Positions 18,668 to 30,347 of a stretch of DNA of 64,000 bases are shown here, piece by piece (the stretch's first letter is position 1; every line of letters begins with the position of its first letter). A model generated the notes under the pieces. The model saw nothing but the letters and a program-made list of their open reading frames with translations. It was not told where the DNA came from and did no database searches. The stretch spans positions 1-64,000 of the forward strand of contig CAYWIJ010000004.1 of the NCBI GenBank assembly GCA_964458335.1, given 5' to 3'. The DNA comes from Aalborg-AAW-1 sp964458335. GTDB taxonomy: Bacteria > Patescibacteriota > Gracilibacteria > Absconditabacterales > Absconditicoccaceae. The translations under genes were made by a program, and so were the position numbers.

Positions 18668-21600
18668 ATGTTTAATTGGATTATCAATGCTGTAGCAGGA
18701 AGCTACAATGAAAGACAGATCAAAAATATCCTGCCTTTGGTACAACAAATCAACAATCTTTCTGACACGATGGACGCTTGGACAGACGATGAGATCAAAG
18801 CTCGCTCTCTCGCTCTCAAAGATATTATATCTCACATAAAACTTCCTAAAAAAATTAAAGATAAAGAAGGAAATCTAAAATTAGAATCTACAGATTCCCC
18901 TCTCGATGAATATCTACCAGAAACATTTGCTCTCGTAAAACAAGCTGCAAAAAGACTGGTTGGTACAAGTTATACAGTGAAAGGAAATGAAACTATATGG
19001 AATATGGTTCCTTACGATGTACAAATTATTGGAGGTATCAATCTTCATAAATGAAAAATATCAGAGATGAAAACAGGTGAAGGTAAAACGCTCGTAGCTA
19101 CGATGCCTGCTTATCTGAATGCTCTTACTGGACGTGGAGTACATATCATTACAGTAAATGATTATCTTGCTTCTCGTGATTCGGATCAGATGAGAATTCT
19201 TTTTGAGTTTCTTGGATTAGAAGTAGGTTGTGTAACAAAAGCCACTCCGCCACAGACTAGAAGAGCTGAATATGAAAAAGATATTACCTATGTAGAAAAT
19301 AGTGAACTCTGATTTGATTATTTGAGAGATAATCTTGTTAAATCACTGGATGAAAGATCTGTACTTTGGAGACCACTGTATTATGGTATTGTAGATGAAG
19401 TAGATAGTATCTTAATTGATGAATCAAGAACTCCTCTCATTATTTCAGAGCCAGATTCTGAACCAACCGAAAAATATTCTTATTATGCACAGATCGTACC
19501 AACACTTATTCCAAGTAAAAATAAAAAGAAAGTCAGTAAAGGTTTCCTTGCTGAATTAATAAATACAGAAGATAAAGAAAATCCTGAAGATATGAGTGAC
19601 TACTTTGTCGATGAAAAGTTAAAAACTGCATCTCTCAGTTCTCAAGGTATTGAAAAGCTTGAAAAAATACTCAATGTAGAAAATCTTTATAGAGATATAG
19701 GATATGAAGAAATTCATCATATTGAAAATGCACTCAAAGCATATGCATGCTACCAAAATGGAAAAGAATATCTCATCAATAACGGCGAAATAATTATCGT
19801 AGATGAAAATACAGGTCGTGCACAACCAGGAAGAAGATTCTCTCAAGGACTTCATCAAGCTATTGAAGCAAAAGAAAATGTTACTATCCAAAGAGAATCT
19901 AAAACTCTCGCAACTATCACGTACCAAAACTTCTTCAAACTCTATTATAAACTCAGTGGTATGACCGGTACTGCAACAACAGAAGGAGAAGAATTTGATA
20001 GTATCTATAATCTCAATGTCCTTGCTATTCCAACCAATAAACCTGTCATTAGGGTAGATATCAATGACAAAGTATTTTTCAACCAGAACGCAAAATGGAA
20101 GGCTGTCGTTGATCAAATTGAATTTTCTCATATTATAGGACAGCCACTTCTAATAGGTACATCTTCAATTCATACTTCAGAATTTGTAAGTACTTTACTT
20201 AATCAAAGAAATATAAAACACTCTGTACTCAATGCAAAATATCACGAACAAGAAGCTCAAATAATATCTCGTGCTGGACAACTTTGATCAGTAGTAGTAG
20301 CAACTAATATGGCTTGACGTGGAACCGACATTAAACTTGAAGACAAACTGAATGACCAACTTGCACTCAATTATGCACAATGGATTGAACAAACAGTTTC
20401 TGGAAATAATATAACCAAAACTAAATCTGGAGTCAGAGCTAGCATTTTTTCTGAATACGAATACGAACTCACTATTGATGCATTGAAAAATCAATTTTCT
20501 GACTTGAATGAAGATATTGTTATCGCTTCATATAAATCCTTACAGTCATTTTGAGAATACACCATAAAGATAAATCTTAATACTAAAAAGAAATTTTCGC
20601 ATGAAATCTATGCAGAAATTATTATTGCCCATAAAGATTCTCAGAGAGAAGATGGTATAGCTAGAGATTTTCATTATTGATTAGGTATTATAGGTACAGA
20701 AAAACATGAATCCAGAAGGATTGATAATCAACTTCGTGGACGTGCTGGTAGGCAAGGAGACCCTGGTTTCTCTGTATTCTATGTAGCACTTGATGATACA
20801 ATCATGCGTAAGATGGGAGGAGAAAAGATACAAAGTGTAGCAATTCTTCTTTTACCAAAATCAGAACTAGAAATTCTTGAACTTACTCAGTCTCAGTTTA
20901 CAAATGCAATAATTAGAGCACAGAAACAAATGGAATGATGGCATTTTAGTACGAGAAAACATCTCTTTGACTATGATAGTGTTATCAATAAACAAAGACA
21001 ATCTATTTATGGAAGAAGAGACAATATTCTTCATACTCTTCATAATATTTATCATCCAAGCGACGAAACTGAAGAGACCAAAAAAGCAAATGTTGATAAT
21101 CTTACTACTCAAATTATAGATCTTGTAGAACATTCTGTAGAAAAATTCTTACAAACACAACAAGATTTATGAGTATCTCAAGAAGAATTATTAGAACTCA
21201 TTAATAAAGAATATAATCTCTCTCTGGACACACAACATATATCAGAATCTCTCTATACAAAATCTACGCAACATATCTCAGCTCATATTATTAGTAAACT
21301 TGCTGATGCTAGAGAACTTCTCTGAGATGATATATTTGTAAGGGTCTGTGCAAATATTTATCTGACCATGATTGATAGAAATTGGGTAGAACATATTGAT
21401 GAAATGCAATATCTTAGAGAAAAGGTTGGACTGGTAGGGTATGCTCAACTTGATCCATTAGTAATTTACAAAAAAGAAAGTTACGAAAAATATCAAGCAC
21501 TCAACACTATCATAAACGAAAGTACTGTAAGTATGCTTACTAATACAAATTTTGAACAAATATCAGAAAACATTAAAACACAACAACAAGTCCAACTTAT

Positions 21601-21940
21601 GCAAGAACAACAGAACAACAATAGTACTGATATTCTACAGAAACTCAGATCTGCAACAAAAGATACTGCAAGGGTACAAGCACAACCACAAAAAGCTGAA
21701 ATCATCATCAATTCAAAACCTCAAAATACCACTGAAGATGAATTTGAAATCATTGAAATTGACAATAATACTCCTACACAATCAAATCAAGGAACACAAA
21801 CCTTCACCATACAAAAATCAAATAAAATTCGTCCAAATGATAAAGTAACTATAAGATACGCTGATGGTAAAGTAGAATTTGATGTAAAATACAAAAAAGT
21901 AGCTGATGATATTAAATCTGGAAAAGCTGAGATTATTTAA
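18668..21940 (+). CDS. secA: Preprotein translocase ATPase SecA
   Basis: Motor that pushes unfolded proteins through SecYEG. The frame gives 1,090 residues, longer than the usual 800-900. Walker A is EMKTGEGKTLVA, Walker B is DEVDSILIDESRTPLIIS. GMTGTATTEGEEF, MAGRGTDIK (its first Gly TGA at 20315) and LRGRAGRQGDPG are the other helicase signatures. Extra hydrophilic stretches lie after Walker B and within the second motor domain. The zinc-binding SEC-C end is absent. Instead a Gln/Asn-rich linker leads to IRPNDKVTIRYADGKVEFD, like a SEC-C without cysteines. I chose the ATG at 18668, giving MFNWIINAVAGS; an upstream TTG is unlikely. Confidence 0.95.
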
Positions 21941-21946
21941 ATTATT

Positions 21947-23653
21947 ATGAATTATAAACTCCTCTCTGAGGATCAGAATATTCCATTACTTGATCGTCTC
22001 CTTTCTGTGAGATGAGTATTTGATGAACATGAGAGTTTTCTCAACCCTACACTCAGTAAGAATCGATGAAATCCTCTGGATCTCAATGATATGGATAAAG
22101 GTACGGATATTTTGATTCAAGCGATGAAAGATCGTAAATCTATTTGTATCTTTGGAGATTATGATGTCGATGGAGTCACTTCAAGTTATCTGATGTATCT
22201 GCTCATATCACAGTATCTCAATTATCCAAAAGTAAAAATTATGTATCCTGACAGACTCAAGGACGGATATGGTATGAAAGTTCATCATGTGGATATGATG
22301 AAAGCAGCTGGTCATGATTTCATTATCACTGTCGACAACGGTATCACAAGTATACAAGAGATGATTCATGCAAAAAATCTTGGTATGCAAGTCATCATAA
22401 CAGATCACCATAAAGCACTAGAAATTCTACCCGATGCTGATGCTATCATCAATCCTCAAGTTTCAGATCACTATGAATTTAAATGACTTTGCTGAGCAGG
22501 AGTAGTATTTAAATTTACTCATGCTTTACTTAAAAAGAGTAAATTATCTTCTGAAATTCAACAATCTATTATGAATCATTTTCTACCAGTAGTTTCTATC
22601 GCTACAGTAGCAGATTGTGTTCCGCTTTTATGAGAAAATAGAGCAATTGTGAAAAGATGACTTGCTCAGATGACCAGAAGAAAAGATATTTTACCATCTC
22701 TAGAATGATTACTCAACTTTGTAAATATTTCTTGACCGTTGAAAAGTTTCCATATAGGATTTATCATAGGACCAAGAATCAATGCTGGAGGAAGATTAGC
22801 AACAGGATATGATAGTTTAAAAACACTTCTCTTCACTGGAGAAAAACAAATAGAAGCATTAAAGAATTTAGATACTATTAATGATGAAAGAAAAAAACTA
22901 CAAAAAGATGCCTTAGAACTCTCACTTGAACAAATAGATACCAATCAATCTATCTTAATAGCAACTGATCCATCATTCCATGAAGGTATTGTAGGTATTG
23001 TTGCAGGAAGGATTACAGAAAAATATAATAAACCATCTATTGTTCTCCACCTTAGTACATCAAAGTGAGTTGCTGTAGGAAGTTTGAGATGACCAGTCCA
23101 CTTCGATGTGATGAAAATGATGCAATGGATACAAACCCAGTCCTACGGAAAATGAATACCATGAAATAGAGGTATTCTTACTAGATTTGGTGGACACAAA
23201 CAAGCAGGTGGTCTCAGTATACATTTAGAAGATCTGTGATTACTTAAACAATTAGCACAAGAATATGCTTCATCGAATATCACTCCCCAACAAGAGAAAA
23301 AACAAATAATCGTCGATACCCTTCTTCATGCCCATGAACGAAACGAAAAAATATTATCACCACTTGAGCACATGGAACCATTTGGGAATAGTAATGAAGA
23401 ACCTATCTTTGCACTACAAAATACCATTATCAAATGAACTGATACTGTAGGTAGTAGAGGGAAATGACACCTGAAACTTTCTCTTAATCATGAAGGTAAA
23501 CATATTGAAGCACTCTACCGATCGAAAGGTGATAGATGAGATGAATTTCCTATAGGATCCCAAATTGATATCATTGGAAAAGTAAAATTTGATACTTATA
23601 AACAAATTCATTATATTGATGGAATTATGGTAGAAGAAGAGGGAGCTTTATAA
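21947..23653 (+). CDS. recJ: Single-stranded-DNA exonuclease RecJ
   Basis: 5'-3' exonuclease on single-stranded DNA in recombination and mismatch or base-excision repair. The frame gives 568 residues. The DHH phosphoesterase motifs are FGDYDVDGVTS, ITVDNGIT and ITDHHKA. The DHHA1 half has GPRINAGGRLATG and FGGHKQAGGLS. An OB-like C-terminal domain ends the protein. There are roughly 17 TGA glycine codons, including FKGLCGAGVVF. The ATG follows the secA stop by six bases and the next gene, nth, starts 11 bases after its stop, so secA, recJ and nth look like one transcript. Confidence 0.94.
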
Positions 23654-23664
23654 AAAATAATAGT

Positions 23665-24309
23665 ATGCTCAAGAAAAACATAGACTATTTCTTTCAAAGA
23701 CTACAAGAGATGTACCCAGAAAATCGTACTGATCTCATCTGGAAAACTCCTCGACAACTTCTCGTAGCTGTAGTGATGTCAGCTCAAACTACAGACAAAC
23801 AAGTCAATAAAGTAACAGGACAGTTTTTCAGTAGTATCAAAACACCTTACGATACTTTACAACTCTCATTAGAACAACGATCTGAATGTATCAAATGAGT
23901 AAATTATGCTCCAACGAAAGCAAAAAATCTTTATAAAACAGCGCAACTTCTGACTGAAGATCATACTCAACCAGACTATGTTATACCTGATAATATGTCA
24001 GAATTAGTCAAACTTTCATGAGTTGGTGAGAAAACAGCAAAAGTTGTCCTCCATGTATTATATCAAACTGATGATATTGCAGTCGATACTCATGTCCATC
24101 GTGTAGCGAATAGAATTGGATTAGTCGATACCAAAACACCGCTCCAAACATCAAAAATCATTGATAATTCGATACCAAAACAATATACTTATATAGCACA
24201 TCATACCTTGATATTCTTTGGGCGTTATCATTGTCTGGCACGTAAACCCAAATGTGAATCGTGTCCATTCACTTCGTTCTGTAAGTATTATAAAGAAAAT
24301 AAAAAATAA
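23665..24309 (+). CDS. nth: Endonuclease III
   Basis: DNA glycosylase and AP lyase that removes oxidised pyrimidines. The frame gives 214 residues. MSAQTTDKQVN is the conserved helical core. LSGVGEKTAKVVL is the helix-hairpin-helix with the expected catalytic Lys, VDTHVHRVANRIGL holds the catalytic Asp, and the iron-sulfur cluster ligands are C-x6-C-x2-C-x5-C in CLARKPKCESCPFTSFC. TGA supplies Gly in IKGVNYAP and in LSGVGEK. The stop is TAA, after which a palindromic repeat lies. It follows recJ closely, giving a repair pair. Confidence 0.95.
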
Positions 24310-24322
24310 TCTTCCATTACAC

Positions 24323-24392
24323 TGTCATTGCGAAGAACGAAGCAATCTATATTATACTATGGATTGCCACATTGTTCCTCCTCGCAATGACA
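24323..24392. repeat. GTCATTGCGA-type repeat, two-armed palindrome
   Basis: The left arm TGTCATTGCGAAGAACGAAG and the right arm ending TCCTCCTCGCAATGACA are reverse complements with few mismatches. It lies between nth and the PAP2 gene and is the best full copy of the family. Confidence 0.88.
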
Positions 24393-24440
24393 AGCGACTT
24401 TATAAACCCAATAACTTTATCAATCTTATACACTTCTACC

Positions 24441-25097
24441 ATGCAAGAAACGATCATCACGACACTCAACACGCGAATGGCTTCGTCATCAATACTCATC
24501 AAAATTATTCCAATTCTAGGAGATATTTTTGTTTTTACCTATCCTATCTATCTTCTCTATATTTATTTCTCTCATTCAGAAAGCATTTCTCGATGGAAAA
24601 AAATCTTACATATCTCAGAAAATAGTACAAATAAAATCAATGCCCTGACTATCATCTTTGCCACAGCAAGTGGTGTGATCATAAATTATATATTCAAAGC
24701 GTTTATTAGTGAAGCAAGACCATATGAATCCATTGCTTTAGCTATCAATCCACAAGAATCACTTATTCTCAATAGCATTCCAACTGATTCTTTCCCATCA
24801 GATCATGCGACAGTAGGGATGACAGTAGCACTGACTACTCTTATCTTAGCATATAGATATAACAAAAAATCACTGATCATAGCATGATGGTGTTTCTTTG
24901 CGTTTGCTCTTATTATGGATATCTGTCGTATCACGATAGGAGTACATCGACCATCAGATATTCTTGGTGGTATTGGAGTAGCTATCCTTGTATCTCTTAT
25001 AATTACGTATATTCCTATCGCTACTTTTCTTACAAAAAAAATATATACTCCTCTCATTAGATTTCAGGAATATATATTTGAGAGAATTATGAAATAA
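24441..25097 (+). CDS. PAP2 family membrane phosphatase
   Basis: Likely dephosphorylates a lipid phosphate such as undecaprenyl pyrophosphate at the outer membrane face. The frame gives 218 residues with about five or six helices. The three PAP2 motifs are present: KAFISEARPYE (K-x6-RP), FPSDHA (PSGH-type, with Asp in place of Gly), and CRITIGVHRPSDILGG (SR-x5-H-x3-D type). Only one TGA occurs (AGWC). The ATG at 24441 begins the soluble N-terminus. The gene meets the convergent gene at 25098 with no base between them. It could supply lipid carrier recycling to match uppS upstream. Confidence 0.88.
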
Positions 25098-27158
25098 TTA
25101 AGATCGTTGTTGCCCTAATGCTAAATTAATTTCACGTTTTTTAAAATTTTCTTTTTGATCATCAGGAATATAAGGAAGTAAATCAGTCTTTATTTTTTCC
25201 AATTTTTCTCTTAAAATTGTAGGCGTACGTTGTTCTTTAGGCATTGAAATTAATTGTTTTCTAAAATTAGCTACTATTAATTCTCCTTTTCATTTATCAG
25301 CATTTATAAAATCAGTCCTTCATAGTCATAGTCACATTAGAGATACCCAAAGATTAAATTTATTATCATCTTTTGTTAAATCATCTTTTGTTGGATCAAC
25401 TAGTATTTCATCACCACGAGATGGATAGTTTTTTCAATCTTTTGCTGGTGATAAAATAGTATCTCATTTTTCATTTTTTGTAACAGTTATTATTTTTTCT
25501 CCAGCAAGATTTCAACCAATTCACTTATAAAATCTTATTTCATTATTAATAATAGGAACCAATAAGTGACTACCCATTTTAATATACTGGTCATCTCCTG
25601 ATCCTCTAATTTCTAACGGCATTCCATCTGGGTAGTTTATATCATCTATTCCTTTCACTTTAATAATATTAGGATTTTCCTTTGTTTCTTTAGTATCTGC
25701 AGGTTTATCTACTTTTTCTCATAGAATATTTAATAAATCTGTATTAGTAGGATCTTTAATAGCTGCTGCAATATATGCTTTCTGTTGATCTATTCAGGCT
25801 CAAGCAAAACGACGTTTCAGATCTTGCATGTTCTCATCATTTTTTCATAGAGTAAGGAGTTTTAATGCTCTAATATAAGTCAATTTATTTCATGCTTTAT
25901 CTATTACTTTTTCTTTTTCTTCCTCACTTTTTCCAGAATCTAATTTAGATATTTTTTGCTCTGCTTCAGAGAATGCTGCTTCTATAGCATATTTATTTTT
26001 ATCCTCCTCTTTACCAAACAAAGCCATCATATTATAGAAAATAGCCTTAAACTCACTAGCTAATGGACTATCAAACAACGTTTTGAATCCATCTAAAAAT
26101 CAGAGAGGTTTTCTTGGTGTAGTAATTTTATTTCAGCTATTTAATCATTTGTCTCACTGAATTGTCTGTTCTACTACCTGCAGCTGCTTCTTCAATTCAT
26201 CTCTATTTATCGGTATTTCACCCCTTTCATTCATGTTATACAGTTTTTTAATAGCTTCTGGAGATTGTAGGTTTACCACTTCTGAAAACTTTTGTGGCTC
26301 ACCGTTTTTCCCAAATCAGAATCATAATTTTTTATCTCATTCAGTAACAACAATGAGTTGTTGTCCATCTTGAGACTGTTCTACTGATATTGTTGCTGAT
26401 GGAGTAAATCATCTATCAGCATATTGCAATGCAACATATTTTCTGACTACATTTTCAGCAAGTCATTTATTGGGATTATTTTCTGTAGTCAATGAAGTAA
26501 GCAGATTGTTATATCATCATTCCTTATCTCTAGTAAAGATATTCAGTATCGCTTTCTGAGAATCAGGCGTATCGAGGTTATTTTCATCAAGTTTACCATT
26601 CAATTGATGATATGAAGAAACAAAAGTTACATCAAAGAGTTTTTTTAATTCATTCTCTCACTCTTGAGTTCTCATCATATTAAGCATGATTTTCATTAGA
26701 GATTGTTCATCCTCTGGCATAGCTTTTAAGAATTCACTAATATATGGAGCATTTTTAGAGTCATTCACTATTTCCCATAATCATGGGGTTTCTAATATCG
26801 ACTTGACCTTTATTAATTCATTATTACTCATCAAAGAACCATCAATCTGCTCTCCTGTCATCTTATCAGGGTATTTTTTGAGCATTGATTGTTTAAACTG
26901 TTCCATTGGAGTGGTAAGAGTTTTCTCTTTTCGTAGATTAGATTCCGTTGTATTATATGTCTCCTTAAGATTTTTATTTAATTCATTGTCTGCAGCTTTT
27001 CTTTCTTGTTCTGTTGCTTTATCATTGATTATCTTCTGATCAGTACCCTTTTTCATTTGATCATCAAAATTCCTTATTTGTTCAGCTGTTACACCACCAA
27101 AATTTTTTTTCTCTACAGGACTACCATCTAAATAATTTTTACTATCTACTCAACCCAT
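25098..27158 (-). CDS. Large hydrophilic protein, unknown
   Basis: The frame gives 686 residues, rich in Lys, Glu, Asn and Asp, with no signal peptide or clear membrane helix. Long helical stretches occur near residues 20-125 and 350-400 (for example EAEQKISKLDSGKSEEEKEK). A middle segment (about residues 265-300) looks like strands: ATISVEQSQDGQQLIVVTEGDKKLGFGFG. The region near 490-560 contains YPDGMPLEIRGSGDDQYIK and reads like a small beta domain. At least twelve glycines are TGA. I recognise no family. It could be a scaffold or cargo protein. It is bounded by PAP2 on one side and uvrD on the other, divergently, and stands alone. Confidence 0.7.
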
Positions 27159-27249
27159 AATATCAACGTATTAACGATATAAAATTATTTCTATTATAGC
27201 TCATTTTTTCAGAAAATCAATTTTCACTACACAATCCTCCCTTCAAATA

Positions 27250-27277
27250 TTGACAAGATATAACAATAATTTATAGT
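27250..27277 (+). promoter_or_regulatory. Likely promoter of uvrD/pcrA
   Basis: TTGACA (27250-27255), a 16-base spacer, and TATAGT (27272-27277) lie 73 bases before the GTG start. Confidence 0.5.
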
Positions 27278-27349
27278 ATTTCAATTGTTTTCATATTCTA
27301 CTTCTTTATACTACTTGTAACTCAAAATTTATAACTTATAATTTCTATT

Positions 27350-29692
27350 GTGTCCTCAATTCAAGACTATATCAAAACAAAGCTCAATGATGAACAATAC
27401 GCTTCTGCTATCCATACTGATACTTCTGCCCTGATTTTGGCTGGAGCTGGTTCTGGAAAGACGAGAGTACTTACGTACAAAATCGCTTATCTCATGTTTG
27501 GTCAGCAGATTCCTCTTTCCAATATCCTCGCCGTAACCTTTACGAACAAAGCAGCCAAAGAGATGAAAGAGAGACTGATCAATGTCAGTAAAGATCTCAT
27601 TGAACTCTCCTGAACAAAAGATAACTCCCCTCTTCCAATACTGGAGAGGGGTTGGGGGTGAGGTATGTGGATAGGAACATTTCACTCTATTTTTTTAAAG
27701 ATTTTAAAAGAAGATATTGATCAGACGATGTTCGGGTTTACCAAGAATTTCGGAGTATATGATACTGACGAAGCGTTTTCTCTCATTAAGCAGATCATGA
27801 AAGATGATAAGGTTGATAAAGTTATCACACCCAAAGAAGTAAAAAACTATATATCTAAGCTCAAAAATGAAGGAACAACTGCTGAAATATATGCTAAGAT
27901 GGTGAATACACCACAAGATAATATTATAGCTCAAACCTATACCAAATACCAAACTCAACTCCAAATAGCGAATGCGATGGATTTTGATGATCTCCTCCTC
28001 TATCCGTATCGTATGTTCAAAGATTATCCAGACATTCTCAAGAAACGACAGATACAGTTTCAGTATATACTCGTAGATGAGGCACAAGATACGAACTGGA
28101 TTCAGTTTGAATTGATGAAATTACTCACCAAGGTCATTGCGAGGAGGGACGACGAAGTAATCCATAATCAATGACTGTCATCCGTTTTGCGTCATCCTGA
28201 GTGAAACGAAGGATCTCTGTCTACTAATAGAGATTCTTCCTCCTTACAGCCGTCTGAATGACAAACCAATTCACCAACTCACCAACTCACTAAATCACCA
28301 AATATCACCCTCATTGGAGATGATTTTCAATCCATTTACGGCTGGCGTTGAGCTCTGATGGAAAATTTTCTCAATGTAAAGAAAATACGACCAGATATCG
28401 AAATTTTTAAACTCCAAACCAATTATCGCTCGAAACCTCATATCGTAGCTGCTTGATCTGCTGTCATCAAAAACAATAATAAACAATATGAGAAAAATAT
28501 CGTCGCACATAGAGATGGTGATGATAAAATCGTTATCTTCAATCATACCGATGAAAGTTCCGAGGCACTGAATATCGTAGAATTTATCGCCAAACTCAAA
28601 GAACAGAACAACAAATCTTGGTCAGATTTCGCTATTTTGTATCGTACCAACGCTCAATCCTCACCATTTGAACAAGTATTAGTTCAAGAAGGTATTCCTT
28701 ATAAAATTTTTGGTGCATTTAGATTTTTTGATCGTAAGGAAGTGAAAGATATTGTCTCTTATCTCAAATATCTGATCAATAATCGTGATAATGTAGCTCT
28801 CAAGAGGATCATCAATATTCCATCTCGTAAACTTGGTGATACTACGATCAAGAAAATTGAAGACACAGCCTTAAGCCAGGAAGTAAGTATGCATGATGTG
28901 CTCACAGCGATCAATAATGTCGATGGCATCAATGGTCCAACCAAAGATAGACTAAAAGAATTTAACAAACTTATCGATTATCTTATACAAAAAAGCGATG
29001 AACTGACCCCATGAATGATCATCAAACAATTGGTTGCTCAGATAGATTATAAAGCACATCTCTTGAAAGAAGAATGATGAAATCAGCAAGCCGCTGATGA
29101 TAGATATGCGAATATATGACAGCTTATGAACATGGCAGAAAAATATGACGAAGTATGATTATGATGATTATCGAGACTCATGGACGAGATTAGTCTTCTT
29201 ACCGATGCAGCAGAAAATGCTGACGAGTCGATTGATAGTATTAAACTCATGACCGTCCATTCATCGAAAGGATTGGAATTTAAGAATGTTTTCGTAGTAG
29301 GAGTAGAAGAAAATATCTTTCCACTTGGAAATGCAAGACTCGAAGTAAAACTTCTAGAAGAAGAAAGAAGACTCATGTACGTAGCTATAACAAGAGCTGA
29401 AGATCATCTTTTCGTCTCTTATGCTGACTCTCGTATGCAATGGTGACAGACTATGTACAATCGCCCTTCGAGATTCCTCGAAGAAATTCCTGAAGAACTC
29501 AAAAAAACCTATTCTCTGGCTGAAAATAGATCCTTCTCTCGTCCATCATTTGATGAAGGTGATATGGTACACCATAAATTATTTGGGAAAGGTACGATCA
29601 TCGAGATTCGATGAGAAATCGCCATCATTAAATTTCAAAACACGACATTTGGAGTCAGAAAAGTACCTTTGAAATTGGTTAGTTCTATTTAA
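27350..29692 (+). CDS. pcrA: UvrD/PcrA superfamily I DNA helicase with three repeat-derived inserts
   Basis: 3'-5' DNA helicase in nucleotide-excision and replication repair. The frame gives 780 residues from a GTG start; the previous codons give no ATG. Walker A is AGAGSGKTR at residues 31-39. Motif Ia is VTFTNKAAKEM. Motif II is VDEAQDTN and motif III is GDDFQSIYGWRGAL. Motif IV/V/VI residues appear in LMTVHSSKGLEFKNVFVVG and YVAITRAEDHL. The C-terminal KLFGKGTIIEIRG is a PcrA-type tail. Two insert blocks are read in frame: residues about 88-105 (CCCTCT-type repeat) and about 262-315 (two further repeats plus a Thr/Ser/Pro tract). Both sit in loops, between motif Ia and GTFHS and between motifs II and III. 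A TGA supplies a Gly of GWRGA. Confidence 0.93.
27624..27663. repeat. CCCTCT-type repeat inside uvrD/pcrA
   Basis: CTCCCCTCTTCCAATACTGG pairs with its own GGAGAGGGG half and runs into GTTGGGGGTGAGG. In the helicase frame it gives S-P-L-P-I-L-E-R-G-W-G-G-G, with one TGA as Gly. A related intergenic element lies at 1723. Confidence 0.82.
28133..28172. repeat. GTCATTGCGA-type repeat inside uvrD/pcrA
   Basis: GTCATTGCGAGGAGGGACGA continues to CGAAGTAATCCATAATCAA. It reads V-I-A-R-R-D-D-E-V-I-H-N-Q, then TGA-CTG (G-L), the same frame and ending as the valS copy. Confidence 0.85.
28190..28263. repeat. GTCATCCTGA-type palindrome inside uvrD/pcrA
   Basis: The left arm CGTCATCCTGAGTGAAACGA is answered by a right arm ending CCGTCTGAATGACA. 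It reads R-H-P-E-G-N-E-G-S-L-S and on, with two TGA as Gly. It is a two-armed copy carried inside a reading frame. Confidence 0.85.
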
Positions 29693-29978
29693 GTTTATTC
29701 CGTCATAATGCCTGTATCAGCATAAATTCAAAATCTTGAATAGATTCGGCATACCAATATCAACGTACTGTTTCTATAACAAGAGATTCGTCTCATTCTC
29801 CTCTTCTTACTATCATTGGTTGATCATGTAATTCAGGTTGATTTTCTTGAAAGAGAGTAAGTATAGCATCTCTTGAGAAAGTTTCTTTTTCTTTAATTTT
29901 TTGATATTGCTCATACTTTTTTTCAAGAAATTGTTCTTGCTCATTAAGAATTTGTTGTGCTTCTGGAGTAAATCACAT
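29685..29978 (-). CDS. Small charged protein, unknown
   Basis: The frame gives 97 residues: MGFTPEAQQILNEQEQFL begins a long Glu/Lys/Gln-rich helix, and a mixed C-terminal part includes RRGEGDESLVIETVRGYWYAE. Three or four glycines are TGA. The stop is TAG at 29685, so the gene overlaps the end of the helicase gene by eight bases, convergently. I recognise no family. The N-terminal helix could be a coiled coil. Its only neighbour on this strand is the tRNA-Trp region. Confidence 0.6.
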
Positions 29979-30051
29979 CGTAATACATATATAATAAAAT
30001 AAATACATAGTCCATTATAGCTATTTTTTATCTTTTGTCAAATTTTTCAAT

Positions 30052-30156
30052 AAAAAACAGGTCCGGCGAAAATTAAACTCCTCTCGTTCCTCGAATAAAT
30101 GCTTGACGCAAAGATTTGGATATATCCCGAGGCACGAGGGCAGACTTCCCGCTCTT
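30052..30156 (-). pseudogene. Broken partial copy of tRNA-Trp
   Basis: This stretch repeats the 3' part of the adjacent tRNA-Trp: the shared block AAAAACAGGTCCGGC, an A-rich T-arm like stretch, GACGCAAAGATTTGGA against GACGCGAAGCTTTGGA, and ACTTCCCGCTC against ACTTCCGCTC. Two insertions interrupt it. Their ends CTCGTTCCTCG and CGAGGCACGAG are near-perfect inverted repeats. The 5' acceptor and D-arm sides are missing, so it cannot fold as a tRNA. Confidence 0.6.
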
Positions 30157-30175
30157 TTATACAAATCAAAAAAAC

Positions 30176-30246
30176 AGGTCCGGCAAGAATTGAACTCGCG
30201 ACGCGAAGCTTTGGAGACTTCCGCTCTACCACTGAGCTACGGACCT
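30176..30246 (-). tRNA. tRNA-Trp (CCA anticodon)
   Basis: A 71-base cloverleaf on the minus strand. Acceptor arms AGGTCCG and CGGACCT pair fully. The D-arm is GCTC-AGTGGTA-GAGC. The anticodon stem GAAGT/GCTTC encloses loop CTCCAAA with anticodon CCA, which reads UGG only. The T-arm is GCGAG-TTCAATT-CTTGC. CCA is not encoded at the 3' end. A CCA anticodon fits a code where UGA is not Trp. TrpRS is encoded 3 kb away on the same strand. Confidence 0.93.
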
Positions 30247-30347
30247 ATTGATTGACAACCTTTCCACTATACTCAATCCAACACTTAAAATCAAGCGCAA
30301 GACAAGAAAATATTGTTTTCAAAGCACGAAATTCATATACTAAACCT

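Noticed and set aside
28133..28294. Possible frameshift or pseudogene in the helicase, given the odd block between motifs II and III
   Set aside because: Reading TGA as Gly keeps one frame across the block and all helicase motifs, so the gene is intact with inserts.
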